The notes below the pieces were generated by a model. The model worked only from the letters and a program-made list of their open reading frames with translations, had not been told where the DNA came from and searched no databases. Made by a program: the position numbers and the translations under genes. From the NCBI RefSeq assembly GCF_042186555.1, contig NC_133325.1, positions 672,565,640-672,629,639 of the forward strand: a DNA stretch of 64,000 bases. Reading direction: 5' to 3'. Positions 53,881-64,000 of the stretch are shown here, piece by piece; positions within the stretch are counted from its first letter, which is position 1; every line of letters begins with the position of its first letter. This DNA comes from Aquarana catesbeiana (taxonomy: Eukaryota > Chordata > Amphibia > Anura > Ranidae).

Positions 53881-54992
53881 TCTGTCTAGGGGACAAAAGC
53901 CTCTCTGGAGCAGAGATTCTTTCAGCTCTGCAGGGGCAGGCCCAGAGGGGGATCACACCACGGCATCTTGAGCCAGGAGTGGTGATGTGCGATAATGGTA
54001 TATCCTTCTTTCCGCCCTTCAACAGGGAAAGTTGACACATGTACCATGGCTAGCACATGTCCTCAATTTGGTGGTGCAGTGTTTGTTAAACAGGCACACA
54101 GGGTTGCAAGATCTTCTAAGGCAGGCCAGAAGAGTATGTAGCCATTTCAGGCGGTCATACACAGCCAGTGTTCAGTTGGCTGAAATTCAGCAGGAATTCT
54201 TCCTGCCCGTAAACCGCCTGATTTGTGACATGCCCACCAGGTGGAACTTGACTTTGGCAATGCTGCAGTGGTTGCACATGCAGCAAAGGGCCGCCAATGA
54301 GTACCTGTGTGAGTATGGCACAAGGACAGGCTCAGTGCAGCTCGGCTTTTTTTTCCGCATGCCAATGGCTGCTGATAAAGGTGCATGCACTGTACTGTCA
54401 CCATTTGAGGAGGTGACAAGGATGGTGAGCTGTGACAATGCATGCATCAGTGGCACAATCCCTGTTATGTTCCTGTTGGAGCATGCTCTGCGTGGCATTA
54501 TGGATAGGGCACTCGAGGCAGAGCACTGGAGGAAGAGGAGGACTTCCTTTCCTTTAAACGCCTGCTTTATGCAGACATCATTATTGTGACACCACAGAAC
54601 ACACAAGAGGAGAGGGAGGAAGAAGAGGAGGAGGATTCTGGCAGTTTTGGAGGCAATGAAGCAGAGGAAGACATACGTCAAGCCTTAAGAGATGGTTTTC
54701 AGTCCCCAGAAATCTTGGGAGTAGTACGTGGATGGGAGGAGGCAGTTCCAGGTACTGTATTCCTCAGTGACCCCGAGGACTCTGCTTCTCATACCTCCAA
54801 GAAATTGCGGTGCATGGGCTCCCTTATTCTTCAAAGCCTGCGAAAGGGCCTAAAAATTTGCGGCATCAAGGAGAAGGATCATTATTGGTTGGCAACCCTC
54901 CTTGACCATAGTTACAAGGGGAAAGTCCTGCTCTCGCAGAGGGAGCACAGGGTGAAATATCTTGAGGACACCCTAAAGTGGTTGTTAAGCCA
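53881..54992 (+). pseudogene. hAT transposase, C-terminal half
   Basis: It resumes the hAT protein after the Gypsy insertion: CMAHVLNLVVQ-type stretch (PWLAHVLNLVVQCLLNRHTG near 54044), CDMPTRWNLTLAMLQWL (about 54228) and, after a stop near 54589 and a frame change, YWLATLLDHSYKGKVLL (about 54885). Glu-rich spacer at 54600-54670. The motifs H-x-L-N-L and D-x-PTRWNST-like are typical of hAT. The end is cut by a foldback insertion. Confidence 0.82.
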
Positions 54993-55330
54993 CTTTCATT
55001 TCTTAATACCATCCCCTCTGTGTTTTAATCCTGTGTGCCCCTGTGTGAGTGATTTATGAAAAAAAGCCTGCTATACCTCATTTCAGAGCTCTTCTCAGCG
55101 ATCACATGATCGGCTGGCTTTCTTCTCTCCCTGTCTGATAGATGCAGCGGTTGGGGCCGAGATTCCCCCAGCTGACATCACTCGGTAGAGGAGAGGAGAG
55201 AGAGAGAGCCAGCCAATCATGTAATCGCTGAGAAGAGCTGTGAAATTAGGTATAGCAGACTTTTTAAATCACTCACACAGAGGCACACAGGATTAGAACA
55301 AAGAGGGGATGGTATGAAGACGTGAAAGTT
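54993..55330. mobile_element. Foldback element in the hAT remnant
   Basis: TACCATCCCCTCTGTG, AATCCTGTGTGCC and GCTCTTCTCAGCGAT on the left are mirrored on the right by ATCGCTGAGAAGAGC, GGCACACAGGATTA and AGAGGGGATGGTA. Arms are about 150 bp, with a short loop near 55150. Confidence 0.8.
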
Positions 55331-55855
55331 ATTTGAGCAGCAGGAGTTGAGGGGGCAGGCACTGTCACAGGCTGACAGGCAGAGAGGGGAGGGGGAGAGA
55401 GCACAGAGGAGACAGATATCAGGCTGCGGATGACAGAGGCACGTATGGATGATGCCGGTGTCAGGACTCGGCAGCCCTGATATATTGGAGTCAGCGTACA
55501 GGGGGGAGAGTATAGCCAGGCAGGATCGGCCAGGTATTACAGGTGTTACAGGGGTCCCAAACCGCCCCTGCCCATTGGAATGAATGGGCCGGGCTTCCGA
55601 AGCACCGTAACACGGGTGCTTTTAACCCTTAAAACGACGGTAAAGCGCCGCTAGAAAGAGCAGCGCTTTATCGCCAACGCGGCAGTGGCTCAGTGTGATA
55701 GCAGCCTAAATGTAATTTTTTTTTTTTTATAAATGTCAGTTTTGCTGCAGCAGATTCTCTACATGGTATAGATGCAACATTTTACAGGCTAAGGGAACCC
55801 CCAGGCACTATATTTAAAGGAATGTTTCATTTTTATTGTTTCACTTTAAGCATCA
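55331..55855. repeat. Mixed repeat debris
   Basis: 55560-55710 resembles the right half of a Harbinger-like MITE (hairpin CGCCGCTAGAAAGAGCAGCG, end AGTGTGATAGCAGCCTA). 55720-55855 looks like the end of a TTAA element. No gene. Confidence 0.45.
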
Positions 55856-55859
55856 TTAA

Positions 55860-57151
55860 CCACTTCCCGCCCGCCCTATAGCGGATTGACGTCCGGGAAG
55901 TGGTTCTGTTATCCTGACTGGGCGTCATATGACGTCCAGCAGGATAACATGCCGCCGCGTGCCCCCGGGGGCGCGCATTGCGGCGATCGGTGGAGCGGTG
56001 TGTCAGCCTGACACACCGCTACACTGATCTTGGTAAAGAGCCTCCGGCGGAGGCTCTTTACCACGTGATCAGCCGTGTCCAATCACGGCTGATCACGCTG
56101 TCAATGGGAAGAGCCGTTGATCGGCTCTTCCGCACTCGCATCTGACAGACGGGAGTAGAGGAGAGCCGGTCGGCGGCTCTCCTGCCAGGGGGGGTCTGCG
56201 CTGATTGTTTATCAGCGCAGCCCCCCCTCAGATCACCACACTGGACAACCAGGGATCGCCACTAGGACCACCAGGGAATGGGCAACATGTGGATGGCCAG
56301 GTATGTACCCCATGGCCATCCACATGTGCCCAATGTGCCCAATCTGTGCCAATCAGTGCCCACAAATGGGCACTGATTGGCACCATTATGTCCAAGATCT
56401 GCCCAGCAATGCCCCCAATGTTTTATCAGTGCTACCTGTCATTGCCCATCGGTGCCACCTGTCAGTGCCCATCTGTGCCACCTGTCAGTGCCCATCTGTG
56501 CCCATCAGTGCCCACCTATCAGTGCCCATCAGTGCCACAAATCAGTGCCATCAATAAGTATCCATCAGTGCCACCCATATGTACCAATCAATGCCACCTA
56601 CGAGTGCCCATCAGTGCCGCCTACGAGTGCCCATCAGTGCCGCCTATGAGTGCCCGTCGGTGCCACCTATCAGTGCCCATCAGTGCCGCATACCAGTGCC
56701 ACCTATCAGTGCCCATCAGTGCCACCTATCAGTTCCCATCAGTGCCGCCTATCAGTGCCCATCATCAGCGCCCGTCAGTGCCACCTCATCAGTGCCACCT
56801 CATCGGTGCCCATCAGTGCCGCCATATCAGTGCCCATCAGTGCCGCCGTATCAGTGCCCATCATTGAAGGAGAAAACGTACTTATTTACAAAAAATTTTA
56901 ACAGAAACAAATAAAAACTTGTTTTTTTTCGAAAATTTTCGGTCTTATTTTATTTGTTGCGCAAAAAATAAAAACCGCAGAGGTGATCAAATACCACCAA
57001 AAGAAAGCTCTATTTGTGGGAACAAAATGATAAAAAATTTGTTTGGGTACAGTGATGGATGACCGTGCAATTGTCATTCAAATTGCGACAGCGCTGAAAG
57101 CTGAAAATTGGCCTGGGCGGGAAGGTGTCTAAGTGCCTGGTATTGAAGTGG
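55860..57151. mobile_element. Hairpin-rich TTAA element
   Basis: Ends CCACTTC and GAAGTGG inside TTAA at 55856-55859 and 57152-57155. The left third is a row of hairpins; the centre is a short tandem array (56380-56870); the right part has GGTGATCAAATACCACC and AAGAAAGCTC. Related blocks at 16480-17482 and 43230-43530. Non-coding; Kolobok-like or piggyBac-like by the TTAA target, not decidable here. Confidence 0.8.
56380..56870. repeat. Tandem array of ATCAGTGCCCATC-type units
   Basis: Repeats of an 11-bp core (ATCAGTGCCCA / ATCAGTGCCACCT) run through all three plus-strand frames, producing Pro/Ser/His/Cys-rich frames of 80-220 codons that are not genes. Confidence 0.92.
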
Positions 57152-57155
57152 TTAA

Positions 57156-57435
57156 AATCACTGCTCTTTTAAAAAACTTATTTTTTAAAGTTTTTTTGCA
57201 TGGGTACATGTCCCCAGAGCAGTACCCGGGACCCCATACACTTTTTATGGCTAGTAACCTGCACATAATTCTTCAAAATGGGGATTTTTTCAGTGGAGTC
57301 TCATAGACTTCAATAGGGTTTGCAGTTCGCGTCTGAACTTTTGCGATGTTCGAGAGTTCTGGCGCAGACCGAACCGTGGGGGGTATTCAACCGAAAACCA
57401 GAATGTAATATATTGCAGCTTTACTCATCCCTAAA
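57156..57435. mobile_element. Probable right end of the hAT element
   Basis: It ends GCTTTACTCATCCCTA and contains GGTACATGTCCCCAGAGCAG, CCCGGGACCCCATACACTTT and CATAGACTTCAATAGGG, the kind of end I associate with frog hAT elements. It would place the terminus of the element started at 46859. The link is inference. Confidence 0.5.
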
Positions 57436-57589
57436 TGTAGTGGTTACATTTGTTTTGTTTTTTAGGTTTTTAGGAGCCAGCCAGTAAGTCTGTTATTTTT
57501 TTACCTTTCTTTAACAGACTGAGCTGTACAGCAAAACTGGCAGTTAGAGGGTTGAGACAAACCAATTTACACTGATGGGTGTACATACA

Positions 57590-57990
57590 GTTGTCAGCTT
57601 TTACTCATTTATGTAAAGCCTTTATCCCAAAAAGAATAAAAGCCCCTACCTCCTGCCAAGTGCCCCCACAGCAAGCAGCTTGCTATGGGGGGCACCCAAG
57701 CCTAGCCGCTGCTCTGTGTGTCCATTCAGACACAGAGCCATGGCTCGGCCCCGCCCCCTCTCTCCTCATTGGCTCACTGACTTTGACAGCAGCGGGAACC
57801 AATGGTGTCCGCTGCTGTGTCTCAGCTAATCAGGAGGGAGAGTCCTGGACAGCCGAGCCTGTCATGCAACTTCGCTGGATCGATATGAAACACAGGTATT
57901 TGGGGGGGCTGCTGCACACTGAAGGTTTTTTTATCTTAATGCATGAACGCATTAAGATAAAAAAAACTTTCTGCCTTTAGAATCACTTTA
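57590..57990. mobile_element. TTAA-type MITE
   Basis: The right end is a strong hairpin (TTTATCTTAATGCATGAACG mirrored, 57928-57966) and TTTAGAATCACTTTAA. The body has GACAGCAGCGGGAACCAATG, related to the splice-donor family. The left end is not exact. Confidence 0.6.
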
Positions 57991-58009
57991 AGTAAAATGC
58001 TACCGCCTA

Positions 58010-58515
58010 CCAGAGAAAGAAGCAGTTTACACAAGGCCTTACATTGAGAGTGACATCTAGTGAGTAAGGGAAGGAGATTGAGTGGAACATAGTAGTGCAG
58101 CTGTTTAAAAATAGTTTGTCCCAGGTACTTAATTTGAGGGACCTCTTTAATGTGAAAGAGTTGAAGCTAGGGGCTTGGGAAGTCGGTTCAGAGGTAGTAG
58201 CATAGATTTTTCCAAATTCATGCATAAGCCAGAGTATCTTCTGAATTCAGTGATAAGGGGCATTGCCAAGAAGAGATAGAAGTGGATGTCACAGAAGAAC
58301 AAAAATATGTCGTTGGCATAGAGCACAACTCTCTCCACGTGTTGCCCCTGCGGAACTCAACTATCTAGGAAGTTTGTTGCAGGAAGCCAGCCAGGGGCTT
58401 TTACCCACCTACAAAATTTCCCCCCAACCCACATTTTACAAGGACAACCTAGGTACAGTCCTACTTGACAAAGTCAAAAGCTTTGACATCAAGGGTCAAT
58501 AAGTATCCTACAGAA
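58010..58515 (-). pseudogene. L1/Tx1-like reverse transcriptase fragment
   Basis: The minus strand reads VVLYANDIFLF (catalytic box YADD seen as YAND) and LITEFRRYSGLCMNLEKSMLL, the usual L1 sequence after the box. Upstream on the same strand (58500-58340) are a DVKAFDFVK-type and an NVGWG-type stretch with stops. Truncated and dead. Confidence 0.75.
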
Positions 58516-58692
58516 TCACTTCTGATGTTTGGGAACTAACAGGTAAGCCTGTTAGTTCCCAAACATTCAACATGGTTTGCTCTTTATCCTTCACCATCAC
58601 ATTTGTTACACATATGTAGTGACTGGTTGGTGGAAATCTTTGCTATGAGGTATGTAGTTTTAGAAAATAGAGTGTTAATACAGTCCTATATA

Positions 58693-60277
58693 CAGTATCT
58701 CACAAAAGTGAGTACATCCCTCACATTTTTGTAAATATTTTATTATATCTTTTCATGTGACAACACTGAAGAAATGTCACTTTGCTACAATGTAAAGTAG
58801 TGAGTGTACAGCTTGTATAACAGTGTAAATTTGCTGTCCCCTCAAAATAACTCAACACACAGCTTTTAATGTCTAAACCGCTGGCAACAAATGTGAGTAT
58901 ACCCCCTAATGTCTGAGCCCAATTAGCCATTTTCCCTCCCCGATGTCACGTGACTCTTTAGTGTTACAAGGTCTCAGGTGTGAATGGCGAGCAGGTGTGT
59001 TAAATTTGGTGTTATCACTCTCACTCTCCCATACTGGTCACTGGAAGTTCAACATGGCACCTCATGGCAAAGAACTCTCTGCGGATCTGAAAAAAAGAAT
59101 TGTTGCTCTACATAAAGATGGCCTAGGCTATAAGAAGATTGCCAAGACCCTAAAACTGAGCTGCAGCACATTGGCCAAGACCATACAGTGGTATAACAGG
59201 ACAGGTTCCACTCAGAACAGGCCTCGCACATGCTCAGCGTCATATCCAGAGGTTGTCTTTGGGAAACAGACGTATGAGTGCTGCCAGCATTGTTGCAGAG
59301 GTTGAAGGGATGGGGGGTCAGCCTGTCAGTGCTCAGACCATACGCCCCAAACTGCATGGCTGTCATCTCAGAAGGAAGCCTCTTCTAAAGATGATGCACA
59401 AGAAAGCCCACAAACAGTTTGCTGAAGACAAGCAGACTAAGGACATGGATTACTGGAACCATGTCCTGTGGTCTGATGAGACCAAGATAAACTTATTTGT
59501 TTCAGATGGTGTCAAGCGTGTGTGGCATCAACCAGGTGAGGAGTACAAAGACATATGTGTCTTGCCTACAGTCAAGCATGGTGGTGGGAGTGTCATGGTC
59601 TGGGGCTGCATTAGTGCTGCCGGCACTGGGGAGATACAGTTCATTGAGGGAACCATGAATGCCAACATGTACTGTGACATACTGAAGCAGAGCATGAGCC
59701 CCTCCCTTTAGAGACTGGGCCGCAGGGTAGTATTCCAACATGAAAACAACCCCAAGAGGACCACTGCCTTGCTAAAGAAGCTGAGAGTAAAGGTGATGGA
59801 CTGGCCAAGCATGTCTCCAGACCTAAACCCTATTGAGCATCTGTAGGGCATCCTCAAACGGAAGGTGGAAGAGCGCAAGGTCTCTAACATCCACCAGCTC
59901 CGTGATGTCATCATGGAGGAGTGGAAGAGGACTCCACTGGCAACCTATGAAGCTCTGGTGAACTCCATGCCCAAGAGGGTTAAGGCAGTGCTGGAAAATA
60001 ATGGTGGCCACAAAAATTATTGACATATTGGGCCCATGTACATGTACATGCACATGTTCACTTAGGGGTGTACTCACTTTTGTTGCCAGAGATTTAGACA
60101 TTAATGGCTGTGTGTTGAGTTATTTTGAGGGGACAGTAAATTTACACTGTTATACAAGCTGTACACCCACTACTTTACATTGTAGCAACATGTCATTTCT
60201 TCAGTGTTGTCACATGAAAAGATATAATAAAATATTTACAAAAATGTGAGGGGTGTACTCAGTTTTGTGAGACACTG
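58693..60277 (+). mobile_element. Tc1-type transposon, full length, dead
   Basis: Inverted repeats of about 190 bp (58693-58882 and 60088-60277) begin CAGTATCTCACAAAAGTGAG and end TTTTGTGAGACACTG. TA precedes the left end (58691-58692); the right side is TC, one base off. It encloses a transposase pseudogene. Confidence 0.93.
59054..60023 (+). pseudogene. Tc1 transposase
   Basis: From ATG 59054 it carries the paired-type helix-turn-helix (ELSADLKKRIVALHKDGLGY, YKKIAKTLKLSCSTLAKTI), then, after a frame change near 59255, the catalytic part (HVLWSDETKINLF; GGGSVMVWGCISAAGTGEIQ; MDWPSMSPDLNPIEHL). Stops at 59709-59711 and 59844-59846; natural stop 60021-60023. The second catalytic Asp of the DD34E set appears as Glu in QHENNPK. 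Length if intact would match the usual 320-340 residues. Not functional. Confidence 0.92.
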
Positions 60278-60284
60278 TCGGTAT

Positions 60285-60835
60285 GCATGCTGCATACTTG
60301 GTTTGAAAATGTCTAGCAATATCATAATAGATATACTTTAGAGTAAAACTTTACCTGAACTGAATCTTGAATGCAATAACTAAACTATTCAATATAAGAA
60401 CCACTGGCTTAAAATATCCAAGAAAAACAATGCAAATAAACATGCTGAAAGTAATGGAGAACGTAAACTGCTTTTATCCTGGCGAAATTGCATTTCTGCC
60501 TGGGAAAATTGAATAATTGGTACATTCAGTACAGATCTGCAATAAAAACACATTCATAATAAAAAGTTTTGGAATACCAAGAGGCAAGGTAATTTATAAT
60601 ATTTACTAAACAATGTCTTTTACAATATTCTCAGAGGAAAAAAAAATCTTAAAGCAACAGGTCGTGCAAGATTTTCCTTTTATTGTTGTAAGCTTTATTT
60701 AAGCAATAAGATTGCAGAATAGAGCAAGAGTAAGCAACTGAGAGGAAAAGACAAATAGAACTACATAACAATATCCAGACAGGAACAAATTCTACCAAAA
60801 ATGGTGGCTAGATGGTCCTATCTGGTGTAACCAGG
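60285..60835. other. Intergenic, nothing recognised
   Basis: AT-rich sequence without gene or element ends. Confidence 0.45.
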
Positions 60836-61365
60836 GCTTTTTTTCAGGGGGAAAGTTCTGGCACCTCCAGCACTAAATTTATGTAATGGCAAGGGGTGCT
60901 GGGGATGTTCTGGAGGATCTATTGATGTTTGCCGATGGGGGGGCTATAGTCACTGGTGGGGTTCTATTTTTGCGTGGGGGTCTATTGTTGCTGGTGGAGG
61001 ATCTATTGTTGCTGGGAGGGGGTCTTATATTCCTGGGGGGGGTCTGTTGTTGCTGAGAGGGATCTACTGTTGAAAGAGAGGTCTATTGTTGCTGTTTGCT
61101 GGAGGGTCTATTGATGCCGGCCGCTGGGAGATCTGTTGTTGCTGCTGGGGGTCTATTGTTGCTGAGGTGGATCCACTGTTGTTGGGGTGGAGCATTGTTG
61201 TGTGAGGGAACTCTTGTCGCTTGGGGATCTATTGTTGTTGGTTGCACCACAGAAAGATACTTGGTTCTGTATTCTCTAAAAGGGGCAGTACTGGGAGGTG
61301 GGTAGGGGGTGGAGACAAGCGGTGACTTAGAAGGGGGGGGGGGGGGTTCCTGCACCTATCCTGGG
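60836..61365. repeat. Degenerate minisatellite in a dispersed element
   Basis: About 15 irregular copies of GGGGGTCTATTGTTGCTG (unit 25-30 bp) follow AGGGCTTTTTTTCAGGGGG, which resembles a hAT-type end. The frames here are products of the repeat. Confidence 0.7.
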
Positions 61366-61540
61366 TTTAATGACACTTTAATGAACTCCACTTATGAAAA
61401 TACTTGTTCTCTGGCTGTAATTCTGGTCCACTAACTTTATTAATCTCTGAGTCACTGACAAAGTTTGCAGATGATAATCCCTGGTTTCACACTGAATTCC
61501 TTATCTGAATGCTTGTCCTGGGTCAGTGATTAGGAAAATA

Positions 61541-61952
61541 TTAAAGGATCACTAAAGTTATTTTTTTTTTTTTAAATAACAAACATGTTATACTTACCTC
61601 CACTGTGCAGCTCGTTTTGCACAGAGTGGCCCCAAACCTGGTCTTCTGGGGTCCCTCGGCAGCTGTCTCAGCTCCCCCCCGCACCCTCGCCTGGTGTTGA
61701 GTGCTTGCGGGCGTGCTCCCGTGATACAGCTGGTGGCCATAGCCGCTCACTGTATCACTCGGCCCTGCCCTCGGCACGCCGCGTCATTGCTGAGCGGCGA
61801 AGAGGATGTCGGGGGCGAGCGCGGGACTTTCGAGGGGTCGGGTAAGTTAAACGGGGGGGCTGGGGGGGGGGGCGGTATTGTCAGATGTTTTTTCACCTTA
61901 ATGCATAGAGTTCATTAAGGTGAAAAAACTTTTACCTTTACAACCCCTTTAA
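61541..61952. mobile_element. TTAA-type MITE, splice-donor family, copy 3 (reverse)
   Basis: TTAA at 61541-61544 and 61949-61952. It holds the complement of GGAGGTAAGTAT (61588-61599) and CACTGTGCAGCTCGTTTTGC. The right end has the hairpin CACCTTAATGCATAGAGTTC mirrored. Confidence 0.75.
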
Positions 61953-62038
61953 AGGCAGAGCAAACCACTTACCCCAATATTTTGAGAAGGGAATTAGCAG
62001 TAGCAGTCTCTAAATATTACACAGAATAGGTTTCATTT

Positions 62039-62307
62039 AGCCTGGGTTCACACTGCTGTGACTTGCCATGTGACTTGCAACACATAAAGTCGCATGACAA
62101 CACATTTATTTCAATGACAGTCATTCCAATCAATGCAACTCAAGTCACAATGACTTTTAAAAAGGTTCCTGCACTACTTTGATGTGATTTTGATGTGATT
62201 TAGAGCATCATAGACTCTAATGTTGCATGAAAGTCGCAAGCAAGTCGCACTGCATAGTCACACTGGAAATCGCACGACGGACGTAGCAGTGTGAACCGAG
62301 GCTCAAA
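62039..62307. mobile_element. MITE with GGTTCACA ends, copy 2
   Basis: Ends GCCTGGGTTCACACTGCTG and CAGTGTGAACCGAGGC. The interior repeats GACTTGC and CAAGTCGC, as in 33152-33412 in the other orientation. Confidence 0.75.
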
Positions 62308-62692
62308 CGCACCAGATCTTTTGAGTATATACATAAACTGTGTCTACCATGATTTTGCAATAATGTAATCTTTATTAGTGATTGAGACTTAGCAACCTAC
62401 CAGCCCAAAAACTCCCAGGGAATGCTAAGATGTCAGTTTGGGCTTGTTGGCAATTGGTTGATGTGATCATGCTAACATATACTACATATGTCAGATATGG
62501 CATTACCTAGTGTTACAGTTACCAATGGAGGAATACCAACCTAACAAGAAAAGATAGTTGCTCAAATCTTAGCATTTGCATTTCTGGAGGTGATAAAGGA
62601 GAAGGACCACATGTAGCATACATTCTCTGTCAACCATGTGTACACTGATATACAAACACAAGGCTCATGAAGTAAAATAAAAGAGGAGCATC
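62308..62692. other. Intergenic, nothing recognised
   Basis: No gene or repeat ends seen. Confidence 0.45.
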
Positions 62693-63140
62693 CCTAATTC
62701 AGCCTTTTTGGGCTATGGTGTGCAAACATGTATTGGATGGTCTTGATATAGACCTTCCCAACTCCCCGAAATGCCTTCTCCTCCCTGTTCCCCGTATACC
62801 TCTTTTTTGCTATAAACGCAGTGCTCTCCCTCACCTTCTCAGTGCTGCTAAGCGCCTCATACCGATTCATAGGAAAAGCTCACGGGTCCCAAGCGAAATG
62901 GAGTGGATGGAGATGGTGAGGGAGATAATGGAAGCGGAGGAATGGCTTTCCACCTGTAAAGACAAGCGAGAAAGGTTTGATTCCATATGGGCGGGTTGGA
63001 GGGAGCATACATCTGGATCAACCTCAACTTCTTCCAGCCTAGACATTGCTTTGCTAGCATTGGCAGACCCCACATTTAAACAACTAGCCTTGGCGGACTG
63101 TAACCCATCTAATTGGGTAGCACATTTAAGTAGCTGTTAA
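62693..63140 (+). pseudogene. L1/Tx1-like LINE ORF2 C-terminus
   Basis: An open stretch reads IQPFWAMVCKHVLDGL, LPNSPKCLLL, PHLLSAAKRLIPIHRKS, MEWMEMVREIMEAEEW and RFDSIWAGW, the order of the C-terminal segment of L1/Tx1-type ORF2 (AAKRLI ... HWK ... W ... E ... F ... W). The reverse transcriptase part is absent, so it is a 3' fragment with its end stop at 63138. It is not a host gene. Confidence 0.7.
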
Positions 63141-63312
63141 CCAGGTGTGGACACTGGGACTACATTCTTGAAGTGTGAACGGGAGCCTAGTCACAGAGAT
63201 TAATTTTCTGTGAGCTTTATGCACATTTTAAAAAGAGGGGCATACCGTAATCTCACATACCGCATAACAATGGAAAGCAACAACAAGGGGACTTTTGTAA
63301 CAATAGGAAATA

Positions 63313-63675
63313 CACCAATCAGCCATACCATTATGACCACTGACAGGTAAAGTGAATAACATTAATTATCTTGTTACAATGGCACCTGAAAAAGGGTGGA
63401 ATTTATTAGGCAGCAAGTGAACATGTTATCAATAAAGTTGAAATGTATTGAAAGCAGAAATGATGGGCAAGTGTAAGAATTTGAGCGACTTTGACCATGG
63501 CTAAATTGCAATGAGTAGACAACTGGGTCAGAGCAACTCCAAAACTGCAGCTTTTGTGGGATGTTCTCAGTTCTCAGTCTGCAGTGGTCAGGACCTACCA
63601 GAAGTGGTCATGGAAGGAAAACCAGTGAACCAGTGACAGGGTCATGGGCGGCCAAGGCTCATTGATGCACGTGGG
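63313..63675 (+). pseudogene. Second Tc1-like element, 5' part with transposase start
   Basis: The left end CACCAATCAGCCATACCATT follows TA. From ATG 63463 the frame reads MGKCKNLSDFDHG, a stop, then SRQLGQSNSKTAAFVGCS and GHGRPRLIDARG, the helix-turn-helix start of a Tc1-type transposase. Stops at about 63502 and 63631 and a small insertion near 63570. The rest is lost after a G-run at 63672. Confidence 0.65.
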
Positions 63676-64000
63676 GGGGGGGGGTAGGGTTGGGTTCTGT
63701 TGCGTTTACCTCTGGACGACACACGCACCAACACTGGAGTGCGTTTTCAATGCTTTAATAAACACTTGACTTAGGAAATAGCAGGAAAGAGGCAACAAGG
63801 ATACTGCAGAAGAAACCCAAACATCTTCTTGTAGAGTTATTTTGACAAATGTCCTGGTAGAATTCAGATATTGTATGGAATGCGCTCCCCTCGTGGGACA
63901 CACTCCTTGCTCGCCTGGATAGGCCTCTCTCACTAGCCTAGCAGCCAGTACGCAGCACGAATCAAAGTCTCTGCCACAGACTTGCTTAAGAACAAACCCG
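63676..64000. other. Window edge, nothing recognised
   Basis: No gene or known repeat was recognised in this last stretch. Confidence 0.4.

Noticed and set aside
56205..56867. 220-codon Cys/His/Pro-rich frame resembling a repeat protein
   Set aside because: It is produced by an 11-bp tandem repeat that is open in all three frames.
62715..63140. Possible host gene of 141 codons
   Set aside because: The sequence pattern is that of an L1/Tx1-type ORF2 C-terminus, so it is LINE debris.

Overview
The window is vertebrate nuclear DNA, most likely from a large-genome frog of the ranid kind. The one host gene has six coding exons with standard GT/AG introns spread over 30 kb. Almost everything else is repeats: many TTAA-bounded and TAA-bounded miniature elements, DIRS-type and Ty3/Gypsy-type retroelements, hAT and Tc1 transposons, L1/Tx1-like and CR1-like LINE pieces, and long AT and CT microsatellites. 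No bacterial, plasmid or organelle features were seen. The species assignment is inference from repeat style and the amphibian-like gene.

Layout. 1-1140: two adjoining minisatellites. 1610-2063: a TTAA-type MITE. 3619-33844: the coding part of TNFAIP1 (BACURD2, a BTB/KCTD-type adaptor for the CUL3 ubiquitin ligase), plus strand. Its coding exons are 3747-3960, 12110-12279, 18169-18258, 19325-19377, 28277-28472 and 33608-33844, and they join in frame to 319 residues. The non-coding first exon and promoter are probably left of the window. Intron 2 holds a local duplication, nested MITEs and a Tc1 chimera. Intron 3 begins with L1 debris and a long foldback element. Intron 5 holds a nearly complete but dead DIRS element (21663-27655). 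Intron 6 holds a deleted DIRS relative (29860-32365). The 3' UTR and downstream flank follow to about 41 kb, with candidate poly(A) signals.

41-64 kb is intergenic and consists of nested mobile DNA. A decayed hAT transposon (about 46.86-57.43 kb) was invaded by a chromodomain Ty3/Gypsy element (48231-53875, 5-bp duplication GCTGG), by a foldback element (about 54993-55330) and by a hairpin-rich TTAA element (55860-57151). Further right are L1/Tx1-like fragments, a Tc1 element with about 200-bp inverted repeats (58693-60277), more MITEs, and the N-terminal part of a second Tc1-like transposase at 63463.

The genes do not form a pathway: one conserved regulatory gene sits in a graveyard of transposons. 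The most informative signals are structural. A possible self-priming site in the Gypsy element matches the predicted 5' end of its own transcript. The DIRS element keeps both inverted repeats and its internal complementary region. MITEs of several families carry consensus splice donors. A duplicated intron segment preserves an empty insertion site. One TTAA element has nine successive hairpins.
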